The notes beneath the pieces are model-generated. The model ran no database searches. It saw only the letters and a program-made list of their open reading frames with translations, and was not told the origin of the DNA. The position numbers were made by a program, and so were the translations under genes. Positions 20,092-31,924 of a stretch of 64,000 nt of DNA are shown one piece after another; position 1 is the stretch's first letter, and each line of letters starts with the position of its first letter. This DNA comes from Cryptomeria japonica. Lineage: Eukaryota; Streptophyta; Pinopsida; Cupressales; Cupressaceae. The stretch lies in assembly GCF_030272615.1 (NCBI RefSeq), contig NC_081408.1, positions 64,354,614 through 64,418,613 of the forward strand. The letters run 5' to 3'.

Positions 20092-23000
20092 TGTTATCAC
20101 TGATTAAAAATGGGCTTTTCTTTTCCCATGATTGGCTATGGTTTGTTGAAATTTTGAATAGGGTGCAGTTTCAAATGCTTCAGCTTTGTTTTAGACCTCA
20201 AGGGTTTAAGGGTTTTCGATTTTAGATCCTCTTGCATTTGTTTTAAACCCTCTGGTTTCTAATCATTCATTACTTTATTCACTTAAGTAATGGGTCATGG
20301 GGTCGTAGGAAGTGTCCCCCCTTGTTGTTTGCCTAGGCGGTTATGTTAATTAATCAAAAAATTTAAGCCTTATATGTTTTTCTCTTAAAGTTGTTGGGCC
20401 CAATAACTAGTGCGCATCTCGCGGATGGATCTACGACTTTCACTATTTCACTAGGCAAAGTTGCGCGTAGTTTAAAACCAGTGAAGTTGCAAAAATGACA
20501 TGGCATGCCACATAGACGGTCCAACTGGTTGATGATAGCGAGTAAAATGGTGGCACACGACACAAGTCACAATAGTCAATGGGTCAAGATTAAAGGCTAA
20601 AAGGCGGGTCCCAGAAGTGAGTCAGGTTGCAGTCAGGAGATGACCTGGCGGGTACAACTGTCAAGAATAAATTATGGCCCTGTGGTTTTCTTTCAGCATA
20701 TAACAAAGTGACAAGTCAGCTCTGAAGGTGACTGGATGCCAGGTGTTCACAGTGAGTCAGCAGGCCCACCCCTCTCGAAAGCCTTTTCAGACGATTAAAT
20801 GCCAATCAACTTAAAAGATGATCCAACGGCCCGCGCTATTTCACAAGGGTAAGATGCTCATTCTTTATACCCCGCGAAATAGTGAGAGTGAATGAGAGAC
20901 GTCCACGTGTCATGATGGCGGCCATGGAGGATATAGCTATCAAGAGTTTGTTGGGGCCCCGTGGTTTTCTTTCGGCATATAACAAAGTGACAAGTCAGCT
21001 CCGAAGGTGACTAGACGCCAGGTGTTCATAGTGAGTCAACGGGCCCACCCCTCCTGAAAGCTTTTTCAGACGATTAAATGCCGATCAACTTAAAAAATAA
21101 TTTGACGGCCCGCACTATTTCGCAAGGGTAAGGTGCGCGTTCTTTATACCCCGCAAAATAGTGAGAGTGAATGAGAGCCGTCCACGTGTCCGGTGACATG
21201 TGGTCTAAGAAGAAAGTTGTGGGCCCGCCAAGGTGGAACCGGCGGTATAAAGGAAAGACACGCGGCCAGCGTTAAGTCTAATGTGAAGGAAATTTCAAGG
21301 CCAATGGTTGGGTGCCACGTGGTCTCATATAGCCAATAGAGAAGTGGGACCCGGCGCGGAGCCAAAGTTGTTAGTTAATATAACGCTCGATCAAGTTTCT
21401 TTTGATCGGACGGTCAGCGCTATTTCGTAGGACCAAGCTGCCCAATAGTTATGCTTCGCAAAGTTGTGAAAGAGCAAAATGAAATACTTGCAGGAATGTT
21501 GTGACCTGTTGGAGCGAAAAATACGAATTCTTGTATGAATTCAATTTTGAAGGGATAGCCTAAGCATGCAGAATCAATGTTGTAGTTAAGGCCCTAAGTA
21601 CAATATTTGATTTCCTATCAATCGGGTGAAGATATCTTTTAAAGAATTTTGCAGAAGAGTGGATGTAGAGTTATTTTCTTCAGGTACAGAGAAAGTCGGT
21701 TCAGTTGCAAAGCAAATTCCTTCAAGAAAAGAATAGGTTCTCTCGTATTCTTGGGTAGCAATCCCTGTGTAGTGTTTTAGATAAGATAATTGATTCGTCA
21801 CAGAATTGTTTAAGAGTGGTATTCATTTCTTACGTTTTCAAAATGGCTCCTAAAAGAGAATTTTCTGGCAAAGTTAACTATTCAGAAAGGAGTGTCTGTG
21901 ATGATTTTTTAGAACAGTTAACGTTGTCAACTAATCAGGCATCAAAGGCAAAAGAATTAGTGCCCAAGGCTCCCCATTTAAAGATAGGAAAAAGACTATA
22001 TGACAAGGGTAACTGGTTGAGAGACCCACAGGTTGGATTGTTTGGGTTGGGGTTATTTAAAATTGGATTTGGAATGAGAAATTCTCTGGCCCCGCAAAAC
22101 AGTATTTGGGAATTAGATGTTGGGAAACTGGTAGTCCTAGGGGTATTTATGGACATAGATCTGTTGACCCAAATTGCACTCAACTATGATCCAGTCACGA
22201 GAAGCATTCGGGATATAAATGGGAAAACCCTTGTTGAGATTAATGCTAGAGAATTCAGGAAATCTTTTGGGCTTAATGAGTTCACCAATTTTCTAGAGCC
22301 TATAAATTTCACATCATTAGCCCAAATTTACAGTGCACATAGGAGTCATCTCAGGAACGGGCCTCTCAAGGAGTTTTTTGTGAAGATAGGAGGGTTAATA
22401 GTTGTAGGACCCAACACACAAGAGCCCTTTTCATTAAGTATGTTCACCTTGAGGGCTAAAGGAATGTATTGGGCACTTTGCCAAGTTTTGGGAGAAGATG
22501 CTGAAGCAAATATGCCAAATCATTACCTATTAATTATTGCTCAGATTTTGAATCCTTCTCTTGCAATTACATTTGATTATGCCTCTTTCATTGCTGATGC
22601 TATTCATGGAGGGTTAATAGGAATCAAGAATGGAAAGGTGGATAGGCCTTTTAGATGGTATTCACTCCTAATGCATCTTTTTCTCTTTAAAGGTGGTGAT
22701 TACTTTGCCAGTGGACTGGACCTTGTTAAGGAGAAAGAAGGAGAAAAAATGCCGGTACAATTGTGGAGTACTGTGTTGTCATGGGATAGAGAGGATGCTA
22801 GTTTTTTGAAGTTTGACAAATATTTTGCATCCAAGATAAGGACTCTCCTCTGCTTTGAGAACCCAAGAATTCCCAAAGTTCTTCTGGAATTCATAAGACC
22901 AAAAGAATTCGCAGAGAACATAAAAATTGTTCATAACTGGGGTGACATTTACTTGTATCCAGTCTCCACAGTTTTTAGAGGCACCCCATTTTTGCTATCT

Positions 23001-26000
23001 TACCAGGTCCCTCTCAAAGTGGGAATCACAAAGATCCTTAGACAAATTGGTGGCTTACAAGAAGCAGAGTTGACAGGCAGGGGTAAAGGGACTATTTTCC
23101 CTGCAGCTACCATAGCCCACCAATTTGTAATAACAAAGGGAGGCTAGAATTGCTTTGAGGATTTCCTCAAGCCTTATCATTTGTCCACTACAGTGTCCAG
23201 GTGTGCTGATCCAGAAGACTTCTTCAACGGTATGTTTAGAAAGAAGGCAGCATGCAGAGGTAGGCCTCATCAATTCCAGTTTCCTGAAGACCTCATCAGA
23301 AATGAGTTTGATCTAGATGAGCAGGAGCTAAAGAAAGAGAAGTGGGTGGCTTATAAGAAAGCCTTGGATTTTGTGCATCAGTTTGATGCAAGTTATGACC
23401 CATTGTCTATCTTTTTCCCATTGGAGGAGAAAATAAAGTTTTTGATTGTTTGCTTTGAAGATGTGATGCAGACACTAAAGGAGAAGAGGGAAGCTGTAAT
23501 CAAAAGCAACCCTGAGAAGGAAAGAATGATCCTAAGTAGGTCAGCTTCTAGCAAAGCAATCCCTCCTAGTGATTATACACTGCATAAAAAATCCAGTTAT
23601 TGTGTGCTGATGCCTACTATAGGGGAGCCCTAGACCTCCAAAGGAAAGAGGAAGATACAAGATGACATTAACATCCAAGAAAGCCCAAAGAAGAAAAGGG
23701 TGGGGAAAGAAGTACAATCAGATACACCTTTGTATTCCCCATCCCAATCCCCTATCCATATAGAAAATGAGCAAGCAACAGCTGAGCAACTCTTACAGTT
23801 AGGCAGTCTAGGGGAAATTTCCTACACTTATGATGAAGTGGAGGAAGGAATGCCAGAAGAACCCATTGCTGGTGAAATGGATATCACTACCACTGAACTC
23901 AAAGGCTAGGAGTGGGATCCTGAGATAAAGCAGGCAAGTAATGCCTTCTTAGCTGATAATAATTTTGTCACATCAGAAACATTTATGCAGTTTATATGGA
24001 AACAACACATAGATAAATATAATGCTAGATGTGAAAAGAGAAAGGCTGAGCAGCCCAATAAAGATCCAGCCCTGGTAGAAGAGGAAATATAGCAAGATAT
24101 GATGGAAGAATTCAAAACCATCACCCTTAAGGAGGGAAGAGATATGGTAGCACAAGCTAGAGTGCTTATTTTACCCGAATGGGATATAGCAGACGCCCTG
24201 GTACTAGATGCAGTGAGAAAAGAGACTAAACCCATGGAGGGGATTACTTTCAATAAGGACAATGCTGCACTTGTCATGTGGTCTCTCAAGAGAAATGAGA
24301 GTAAGAAAAGCAAAGACACCCTAGGGTCAAGTTACCTTGGTGGGATGATGGTGAAGAGAGTGCAGAGTATAGGGGTAGTGGAGGCTGCTAGCACTATGTT
24401 AGAGACTGCAAAATTTAGTGTTGCAGTAGCAGAGAAGGAAGCCAAAGAGAAAGAGGCCCCCCAAGTTAAGTTGGAAACAGTTTTGAAGGCCTATAATAAT
24501 GCCAAGGAGGAGGTAAGAGGTAAGGATAGCATCATTGCCAAGTTGCAGAGCTAGTTGACTGGATAATACCATCAAGGTGAGTCTTCAACACTAATGATCT
24601 CCTGTTCTCCTACAAGACCTCCACCTACTAGCCCTATCATTGAGTTTCCACCATCTCCAGTACCCTCCATCTCTCAAATGGTTGAAATTACTCCTCAAGA
24701 ATTAGAGAGCTTGAAATAGGCTCAGGCCATATATGAAAAGAAGTATGAGGAGAGAGTAAGGGCTACAATTTCCAGTTTTGCAGATACAATAAATGCCTCA
24801 TTGCTCTACAATAATGTAGGTAGAATTATGGATATATGGAATGAGCTCAGAAGAGACAAGGCCATTTTGACACCTATTTTTGACAAATGGAGGCCTAGGG
24901 AGCAAGATTTAGAGTTTATGTGTGTATCCTGTGATGAAGCAAGGGCCAATGCCATCATCAAATCCACTTCTGATGTCGCGAAAGTCTTAGTACAATTAGT
25001 AGTAGAGGTGGATAATGTGGATAGGAAGGTTAGTTTGTGCAGAAATGAGTACACTGATCAAGTTTTTGAGTTGCTCCCAGGAGTTTTTGCTAGCCTGGAT
25101 CAATTAAAAGACAAACAAATGTGGCTTAAAGAGATAGAAGCTAAATTGTCAGCAAGAGTTAAAGGAATTATTGATCTAGACGATGCTTCTTTCTTTGTTT
25201 TGACAATACAAGAGATAGAGAAAATTAAGTCACATTATGGTTTTCTCAATTCAAAAGTCAACAAAATGAGAAATTCTTGGAAAAGGTTGACTAAGACCAA
25301 GGATAAAGTGATTAATTTCTCATGGCTGACAGAAGAGGTGTATGGTGAGTGGACAACTAAATGTGCCACCCATGATCCAGAATAGTTGGACAACACCCCT
25401 GAAAAGGTAGAAGAGGTTGCAACTGAACAACTGGTTGAAGAAACTGTAGAGGCCAAAAAGAGCTTGTAACTATTTTTGCGAAAAGCTTGTAACCTCTTTG
25501 TTTTGAAAGAAATGATTGTAACAAACTCTCCTCAAGATGTCCGAAACTCTGTGCATCCATGTTGTTATAAATGGATACCAGGACTAGAGGAAGAGAGATC
25601 ACAAAGAATTGTAAGAAAATGCTACAGAAATTTATCTGAGCTTTTCTGAGTCTAATGGAGAATATTCAAAATTTCTTGTAATATTTCTTGAACTAAACAT
25701 CAATATACAGACCATCAGTTTTGAGTAAATCTTTGTGTTGTCTTCAAGTGTGTTTACAAATTTTTTTACTACTTTCATTCTGAATAATCCAGGGTTGTTC
25801 TATTTGAATGGAATTGCAAAGCAATTTTAGTAGAAGTGTTCGTTAGCTTTTCTCTTTAGGAGGGAAATTAAAGATGCGGGGATCACTCATACCAGTAAAC
25901 TCTTTGAAAGAGACTTTGAATTTTGATGATCATAGATTAATTTGGAATGCATAAATTCTTGTAGGTGTCAGGCATATACAAGGATTAATATAAACCAAGC

Positions 26001-26407
26001 CAACGGGACGCATAAAGATGTTTTATTTGAAGAATATTATCTGAGTTTAGATGACTCTGTGACCTTGGATAAGGCACTGGTATTGATTGAAGTTGTTTAT
26101 TTCATGTTTTGTTGATCGAAATGCTGAATTTAAGTATAATTTCCACTCTTTGTTTTCAGTTGATTTCAAGGTGAATAGATCCACTGGTTTTCTGGACTGG
26201 TTTGCTGTGGGTTTATGTTTAAAAGTGTGAATTCAATTCACAAAGGTATACCCACCTGGGCTCTGAGTAAGTCTGAGGTGTAGAAGGTTTAATCAAACCT
26301 TGTCATATGTTGTCTTGAGAATTTCCTTATCTTTGATGTCTCTTCTGCACCGAGTTTAATCATATTATTTTAAGGATGTTAAAGGGAATCAAATTTTGAA
26401 GACAACA
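20092..26407 (+). repeat. G1 3' LTR (contains the more complete LTR ORF)
   Basis: It is 6316 bp, begins TGTTATCA and ends GAAGACAACA, with the same layout as the 5' LTR. It retains 660 bp and 84 bp that the 5' copy lacks. The TATA box is at 21246, and G-boxes are at 20904, 21183 and 21316; a fourth has become CATGTG near 21196. Confidence 0.88.
21843..25469 (+). pseudogene. LTR-embedded ORF, 3' copy (unknown function, about 1208 codons)
   Basis: From the ATG at 21843 one frame runs 3627 nt to TAA at 25467 with no frameshift. It is interrupted by TAG at 23145, 23631, 23907, 24090, 24552, 24717 and 25383 and TAA at 24564. The first 443 codons are open and look globular, with a VGKLVVLGVFMDID segment and a hydrophobic core around 22440-22720. 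The middle is Lys/Glu-rich and the end (24801-25385) helical. The N-terminal pattern (a strand-rich start, then IN/EF..FGL.EF, then repeated hydrophobic helices) recalls the 'putative plant transposon protein' type of domain, but I cannot confirm this. Several stops (24552, 24564, 24717, 25383) are shared with the 5' LTR copy. Confidence 0.75.
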
Positions 26408-26899
26408 AGGCCTACACATGCAGGAAGGCCAACTGCCTAGAGCTCATTGCTCTATTACAAAAGGAAGTCTCATTGACTTACAAAATGGATTAGAGAATCC
26501 AATATAATGTACTTCTATAATTAAGCATCTGCTATGCCAGGTTCAGTACCGGTTTAAGCTCATACTATAACCATAAACCCTTATAAAAAATCTGCCTTAA
26601 TATTTGCTTATCACTTCTATATTATCCATGTCCATCCTATCTCTTTTTTTATCAAAATGATTTACAAGACCTCATACATATATGAGTCTATTACAATATG
26701 CCTTGTCATCTTTACAAAAGATATTTACAATATACAATAAATAAAATCCTATCAGTTGGGGTGTCAGTATACATTCTTGTCACTGTCGGTGAAGTGTCTG
26801 CCGGTACTGGTGATTTACTAGATGAATGTTGGGTGGCTGCTTGTAGGTTGCCATCAATGACAATATCATCATTTCTCACTAGAGTGTAGAATTCCAACA
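26408..26899 (-). repeat. Copia-type LTR A, second part
   Basis: It continues LTR A after the G1 insertion: a cctacacatgcaggaaggcc segment and a 'tctattacaaaaggaagtctc' type block match the order seen in LTR F at 31430-31480. It ends ccaaca at 26894-26899, which is TGTTGG on the minus strand, the 5' end of the LTR. The bases after it are not a pyrimidine-rich complement of a polypurine tract, so this is a 5' or solo LTR. Confidence 0.65.
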
Positions 26900-27229
26900 A
26901 AAGAAGAATGTATTAAGCTTGAGAAATATATCACTAATGCGATTTAATCAACTCTAATTAAACACAACATGATATAATTCTACTTAACACATAAAAAATT
27001 GTATAACATGCTAGCACATATGAAATGTAAATCCATTACAATTTACATAAAAAGAATACAAGAAAAACATTATAGTAAACACGCTTTTCAAGAATGAAGT
27101 AATGTAGACCAAACAATATAACATCATTTAATATTACATACTTTAATGAATATATGCTAACATATTACCCAATTTTGAAGAAAAAGATATAAAGAGAGAA
27201 CAAAAAGAAAACTAGAAAGAGAAAGAGAG
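26900..27229. other. AT-rich spacer with GA microsatellite
   Basis: About 330 bp without a reading frame. A gagaaagagagagagag run lies near 27220. It may be the 3' untranslated part of G2, whose pol remnant ends just beyond it. Confidence 0.5.
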
Positions 27230-27239
27230 AGAGAGAAAA

Positions 27240-28600
27240 AAAATAGAACTAGGCATAGTATCTACGATGGTGCATAGAATTTATGGGTTCTTTGAGAGGC
27301 ATACCTTCCACATCTTCTATCCTATAAGCACCTGATCCATAGACCTCCATAATGATGTATGGTCCAAGCCAATTAGGACTAGACTTTCCTTTCTCCTCAG
27401 GTAAGGCATTCACATTATGTTGATTCTCATAAAGGACTAAATCACCTACCGATAAGGAATGTTGAATAACCTTATCATTGTAGCTTCATTACAAAGTTTT
27501 ATGATATGCTTGAATATGTTCGAGGGTATTTATACGCTGTTCATTGAGAATCTCAAGTTGTTGAAGTCTTTTCTCTCTATAGGAGTCATAATGGTGCCAG
27601 CACCATAAACAATATTATAAGGGGTAAAACCCATAGCAACACATACACTCATGTGATAGGCCCATAGAGCATAGGTTAATTGAGTATGATAATCCTTACC
27701 ATGCTTGTTTATAGTCTTTCAAAGAATTTGTTCAATTATCCTATTAGAAGACTCAACTTGACCATTTGATTGGGGATAATAAGGTGTAGAAAATTTATGT
27801 TGAATATGATATTTCTTGAGAAAATTCTTCACATCCTTATTTTTGAATGACATTCCATTATCTGAAACTAAGGCGAAAGGTATCCCAAATCAAGAAATGA
27901 TGTTTTCCAAAATGAATTGACAAATTACTTTAGCAGTAGTGGATAGAAGAGGAACGACTTCCACCCACTTTGTAAAGTAATCAGTGGTGGTTATGATGAA
28001 GGTATGTCCTTGAGATAAGGAGGAGATAATTTACCAACAAGATCCAAACCCCATGTAGATAAGGGCCAAGATGCTACTTGTGATAAAAGCTCTTGGGCAG
28101 GGGCATGGATCAAATTGCTATGTTGCTGACACTGATGAGTCGGTGACATATTTTAACAAACACAAAGGAATACTTTTCCATGTTTTTCTAATAATATCCC
28201 ATTTGGAGCAATCTCTGAACTAAAGACCTACCCCCAAAATGCCCCCCACAAGTGCTTGAATGTACTTCTTCAAGAGAGATAGGGACCTCAAACTTGTTTA
28301 AGCATTGAAGGAGAAGACCATTATAACACCTCCTATAGAGAATGTTAGAAAGTATAATGTATCTAGCAGCCAATTTGTGAACCCTGTCCCAAGTATTCAT
28401 ATATGCATAATCAGGAAAGGTACCATCACTCAAATATATTACGACATGCAAGTACCATTTGTCAGAATCTATAATGAAATGATAGACCACATCACTAGGA
28501 TTATCAACAATAGTCGAGGAATTAAGGTTGTGAATAGTGAATTGAAGATCTACCAAGGGGTCCTCTAGAGACACAAGAGAGGAAACACATGCCATCGCAT
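27240..28600 (-). pseudogene. G2 integrase
   Basis: The piece 28595-28188 leads into the zinc domain with HSSTCGGHFGGRSLVQR. Just beyond the stop near 28187 the Cys pair and CQQHSNLIHAPAQELL follow in a shifted frame near 28060-28150. Further left, broken frames carry an NGQVESSNR motif near 27740-27800 (the catalytic Glu) and a NWLGPYIIMEVYGSGAYRIE module near 27300-27390. Several frameshifts and stops disable it. Confidence 0.75.
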
Positions 28601-28619
28601 CAGCATGTCGATTATCTTT

Positions 28620-29219
28620 TCAAGGAAAAAGCTCCATGGTATGAGAATCAAATTTTTGTAACAAGGATAAAGCTAGATCTTTATATTGTGATAATTTCTC
28701 TTGCTTATCTTGATAAACTCCTATTACTTGTCTTATGATTAGTTGATAATCTCGATAAATATGTAGATTTTTCACAGTCAACGCCAAGGCAGCTTTAATT
28801 CTAGCTATAAGAGCTTCATATTCAACAATGTTGTTGGTACATAAAAAATTAAGACGATATGATAAAGGAATAGGCTTCTTTTTAGGAGAGATTAAGACCA
28901 CCCTTGCCCCCGATCTAGTACAATACTTAGAGCCATCAATGTACAATTCCCAAGTCTCATCAACCTCAATGGAAATAATGTATTTATTTGGAAAAGACTC
29001 TGGGTTAGGTAGGGATAATGGTGAAGGAGCATCAACTAAATGATCAGTCAATGTTTGACCCTTTATTGCCTTTTGTGAGACAAACTTAAGGTCAAACTCG
29101 GTCACCATCATAACCCACTTAGCTAAGTGTCCAAAAAGGTCATTTTTAGAGAAAACATGTTTAAGAGGATCAAATTTAATGATAACATGAATCTCAACAT
29201 TCAAGAGATAATGCCTCAA
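28620..29219 (-). pseudogene. G2 second RNase H (archaeal-type), downstream of RT
   Basis: The 199-codon open stretch starts with the end of the gypsy RNase H and a linker (AIKGQTLTDHLVDAP). It then has WELYIDGSKYCTRSGARVVL, NNIVEYEALIARIKAAL and IYRDYQLIIRQV, giving D, E and D of the aRNH active site. The position between the gypsy RNase H and integrase is the usual one in Tat elements, in contrast to G1. Confidence 0.8.
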
Positions 29220-29318
29220 CTTTTGAGTTGCAAAGACTAAAGCAAGGAACTATCTTTCTATCATAGAATATCAGACTTCATAATCGAGTAGAGTGTGGCT
29301 TATGTAATAAACTAGGTA

Positions 29319-30400
29319 TTATCTACCATCCTTATCACATTGTGCCAATAAGGCTACAAGAGCTTGAGGGGAAGCAATAGTGTATAGAAGGAAAGGCTTA
29401 GTAGGATCAGTTGGTTGAAGAATGGGAGGATTGGCCAAATAAGTCTTTAAGTCTTTGAATGCTTGACGACAATCCTCATTCCATTGGAAAGTGATATTAT
29501 TTTTAAGCAATTGTGTGAAGGGAAAGGTACGATCCGCAAGTTGAGAGACAAACCTATGAATAGCTTGGATCTTTCCTTGAAAAATTTTTAGTTGGGAAAT
29601 ATTCTTAGGAGGTGGCATGTTAACAATAGCATCTATCTTCTTTGTATCCACCTCAACGCCATGATGTGAAACTATGAATCCTAATAGTTTTGCACTATCC
29701 ACACCAAAAACACATTTTTGGGGATTTAAACACATGTTGTACTTACTAATTCTCTCAAAGATTTGACGAAGGACCTTAACATGATCTGTGCGAAGAACGG
29801 ATTTGGCTAAGATGTCATCTACGTAATCTTCTAAGTTCTTATGCATATAGTCATGGAAGATGAGAGTCATAGAACGCTGATAGGTTGTGCTTGTGTTTTT
29901 CAATCCAAAAGGCATTACAATCCAACAAAACGTACCCCAAGGAGTGCTGAAAGCAGTTTTATATTGATCTTGGGGATTGATGAAAATTTGATAATATCTT
30001 GAGAAACCATCCATAAAGGATAGTAAAGCATGCCCTACTACCAAATCCACTATCATATCAATATTCGAGAGGGGAAAATCATCTTTTAAGAGGCTTTGTT
30101 CAAATCACAAAAATCAGTAAACATCCTAATATTGTTTTCAGCTTTAGCCACAACCACAATGTTCAAAATACATGGGGAATAATCGATAGGACGGATGAAT
30201 CAAGAATCCAACAATTTTTCAATCTTAGCTTTAACAAATAATGGAACCTTAGGGTGAATCTTTCAAATCTTTTGCTTCACAGGTTTAGCATCAGGAATTA
30301 GGACAATGTTATGAGTGACAATCTTAGGATCTATGCTAGGAATGTCAAAATATATCCAAGCAAATATCTCAGGGAATTCATGTAACAACTCAGCATATTG
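29319..30400 (-). pseudogene. G2 reverse transcriptase
   Basis: The open part 30056-29319 carries the palm region: SFMDGFSRYYQI, FSTPWGTFCW, VMPFGLKNTSTTYQRSM and the active site YVDDILAKS, followed by the thumb and connection and a gypsy RNase H start FLLYTIASPQ in which the catalytic Asp (TDAS) is missing. The fingers region (30400-30060) is present in broken frames, with a PDAKPVKQK-type motif near 30280-30300. Confidence 0.82.
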
Positions 30401-30403
30401 TTT

Positions 30404-31128
30404 TTACTCTTCTTTGTCAAGACATTTATCTATCTTGATGATCTTATCTTCAACACAAGGATCCATCTTGATATAAATGGTGTTATTTATTAGGAGATTG
30501 CTTTGTTGAGGAGTATCTCTTAATTGAGGAAATTCTTTAACTATCTCATCATTATTTATTTCTTTCCCAAAGTAAGCTTCCGCATTTAAACAATAGGGAG
30601 AAATGCAGTTATGGTGATAATGAGGAAGGTTGTCATAAGCTCCCAAGAATTTAGCTAAGGAATCATCAGTAGAAAAAACACCCAAAGCAAAGACACAAGA
30701 AGGGTCAAAGCTAATATATTTTGGATATTTTAGTGAGAGAGAAGCATAAATGGCATTAACACTAATAGATGGTCTCTTAGAGGATTTAGTACTCTTGAAA
30801 GGGTCATAACCAAGACCAAATGTCATATCATGCAAGTTGTTTTCCAAGGGAACTTTAATCCTTTGTTCTTGAGCACCACATCTATTTCCACTATATCCAC
30901 ACCTAGCTAGGATGTGAAAACCAGGACCATAAAGGTTATTCATTTCCAAAGAAGAAGGAAGATTTTCAAAAAGTGAATGATCAAAATCCTCTAAACCAGA
31001 AACTAAGGGAGATGAAATCTGAGAAGGCTCTACAAAGTTATTACTCAATGGGCTAGACAAAGTAGATTTCTTTTTAGGTTCTTCTTCTTCTTTCTTCTTT
31101 TTAACCTTAGGTTCTATAGGGGGGATTT
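30404..31128 (-). pseudogene. G2 protease-RT linker region
   Basis: A 218-codon open stretch (31060-30404) lies between where protease would be and reverse transcriptase. I see no catalytic motif; the content is acidic and Ser/Asn-rich with a short Lys/Glu tract at its start (31070-31110). The sequence breaks off at the LTR F boundary, so protease and gag lie elsewhere or are lost. Confidence 0.55.
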
Positions 31129-31924
31129 TGTTAGACAGTCCAGATAACTGGAAGACAACTTAGAGGGCGGGGGTGAATCAATTGTCATAGATTACAGGAA
31201 CCATTAGCAATTAAAAATTTAATACCGGAACCCAAAAAATGAATACCGGAATAACAGATAAACAAATTAAGCATAACAAATAATCACAGAATAAAATCCG
31301 CCCACATAACACCAATATTTGTAGTGGAAAACCAGGTAAAGGGAAAAACCACGGTGGGAAGCTTACGCACAGTCAAATAATACTTTTGCAGTAAATATGT
31401 GAATTACAATGAAGGGGCTTGCACACTTGTAGGAAGACCCATAGCCTAGAGTGCACTTCTCATCACAAAAGGAGCCTCACTGACTACATAAAAATCCAAA
31501 CTACAATCCAAAGAAGTGTTGAATTGCAAAAGATAACATTTCATATGCTTGAGTATAGTTCTGATTAAGCTCAATACTGGAGGACTAAATCCTCTTACAT
31601 AAACCCAATTCGATCTTCACTGATCGACCAACTCCTCTACTTGAATGATATTACATTATTCGCATATTACATTCCTTTACCATGACCTCTTACATTAACC
31701 ATGATGATCTACAATGAGATCTTACAATTATTAATACAAACCCTCGACCATAAACAATCAGGCCGGCCACTAGATAATAAACTGATTACATAATTACAAA
31801 CCATGTTGGCCTTAGACCAAACAAATAATATCAAAACATAAGACATCCTTGAAATACATCAATAGGTCCTATCCACATGTTACAATAAAGTCAATCCTTA
31901 ACCTAGATCAACCGTGACCCAGTA
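31129..31924 (-). repeat. Copia-type LTR F (partial, minus strand)
   Basis: It begins tgttagacag on the plus strand, which is the TCTAACA end of a minus-strand LTR. The block ggtgaatcaattg follows, the reverse of the attgattcacc motif next to the primer site of copia elements here. It has the reversed 'ttttccc...tggtttttcc' block near 31325-31360. Element B interrupts it at 31925; the remainder would lie beyond the right edge of B, outside the window. Confidence 0.7.

Larger units (their letters stand above)
221..26407 (+). mobile_element. G1: giant Tat/Ogre-like Ty3/gypsy retrotransposon
   Basis: The element begins TGTT and ends AACA and has two long direct LTRs (221-5810 and 20092-26407). 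A tRNA-type primer site follows the 5' LTR at 5815. Between the LTRs lie gag, protease, an extra RNase H, reverse transcriptase, a second RNase H and integrase, all on the plus strand. Without the nested copia C1 the element is about 19.1 kb, in the range of Ogre elements. The flanks belong to one copia LTR (A), so G1 inserted into it. The 5-bp flanks are gggtt and aggcc, two of five identical with three transitions, so only a degenerate target duplication can be proposed. Pol carries in-frame stops and one frameshift, so the copy is inactive by itself. Confidence 0.88.
27230..31128 (-). mobile_element. G2: Tat-type gypsy pol remnant (minus strand)
   Basis: Reading leftwards from 31128 the minus strand gives, in order, a pre-RT linker, reverse transcriptase, gypsy RNase H remnant, second RNase H and integrase down to a C-terminus ending ...INSMHHRRYYA near 27250. 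No LTR of its own is visible: the left side meets LTR A and the right side is cut by LTR F. The reading frames are open for 100-245 codons at a time, so the copy is decayed but not ancient. Confidence 0.82.

Noticed and set aside
22339-22998. The 660-bp segment missing in the 5' LTR as a spliced intron
   Set aside because: Ends are not GT-AG and the segment is itself open coding sequence in frame.
26408-26899. Independent small gene from the open frames at 26698-26900
   Set aside because: The region matches a copia LTR on the minus strand and ends in its CCAACA terminus.
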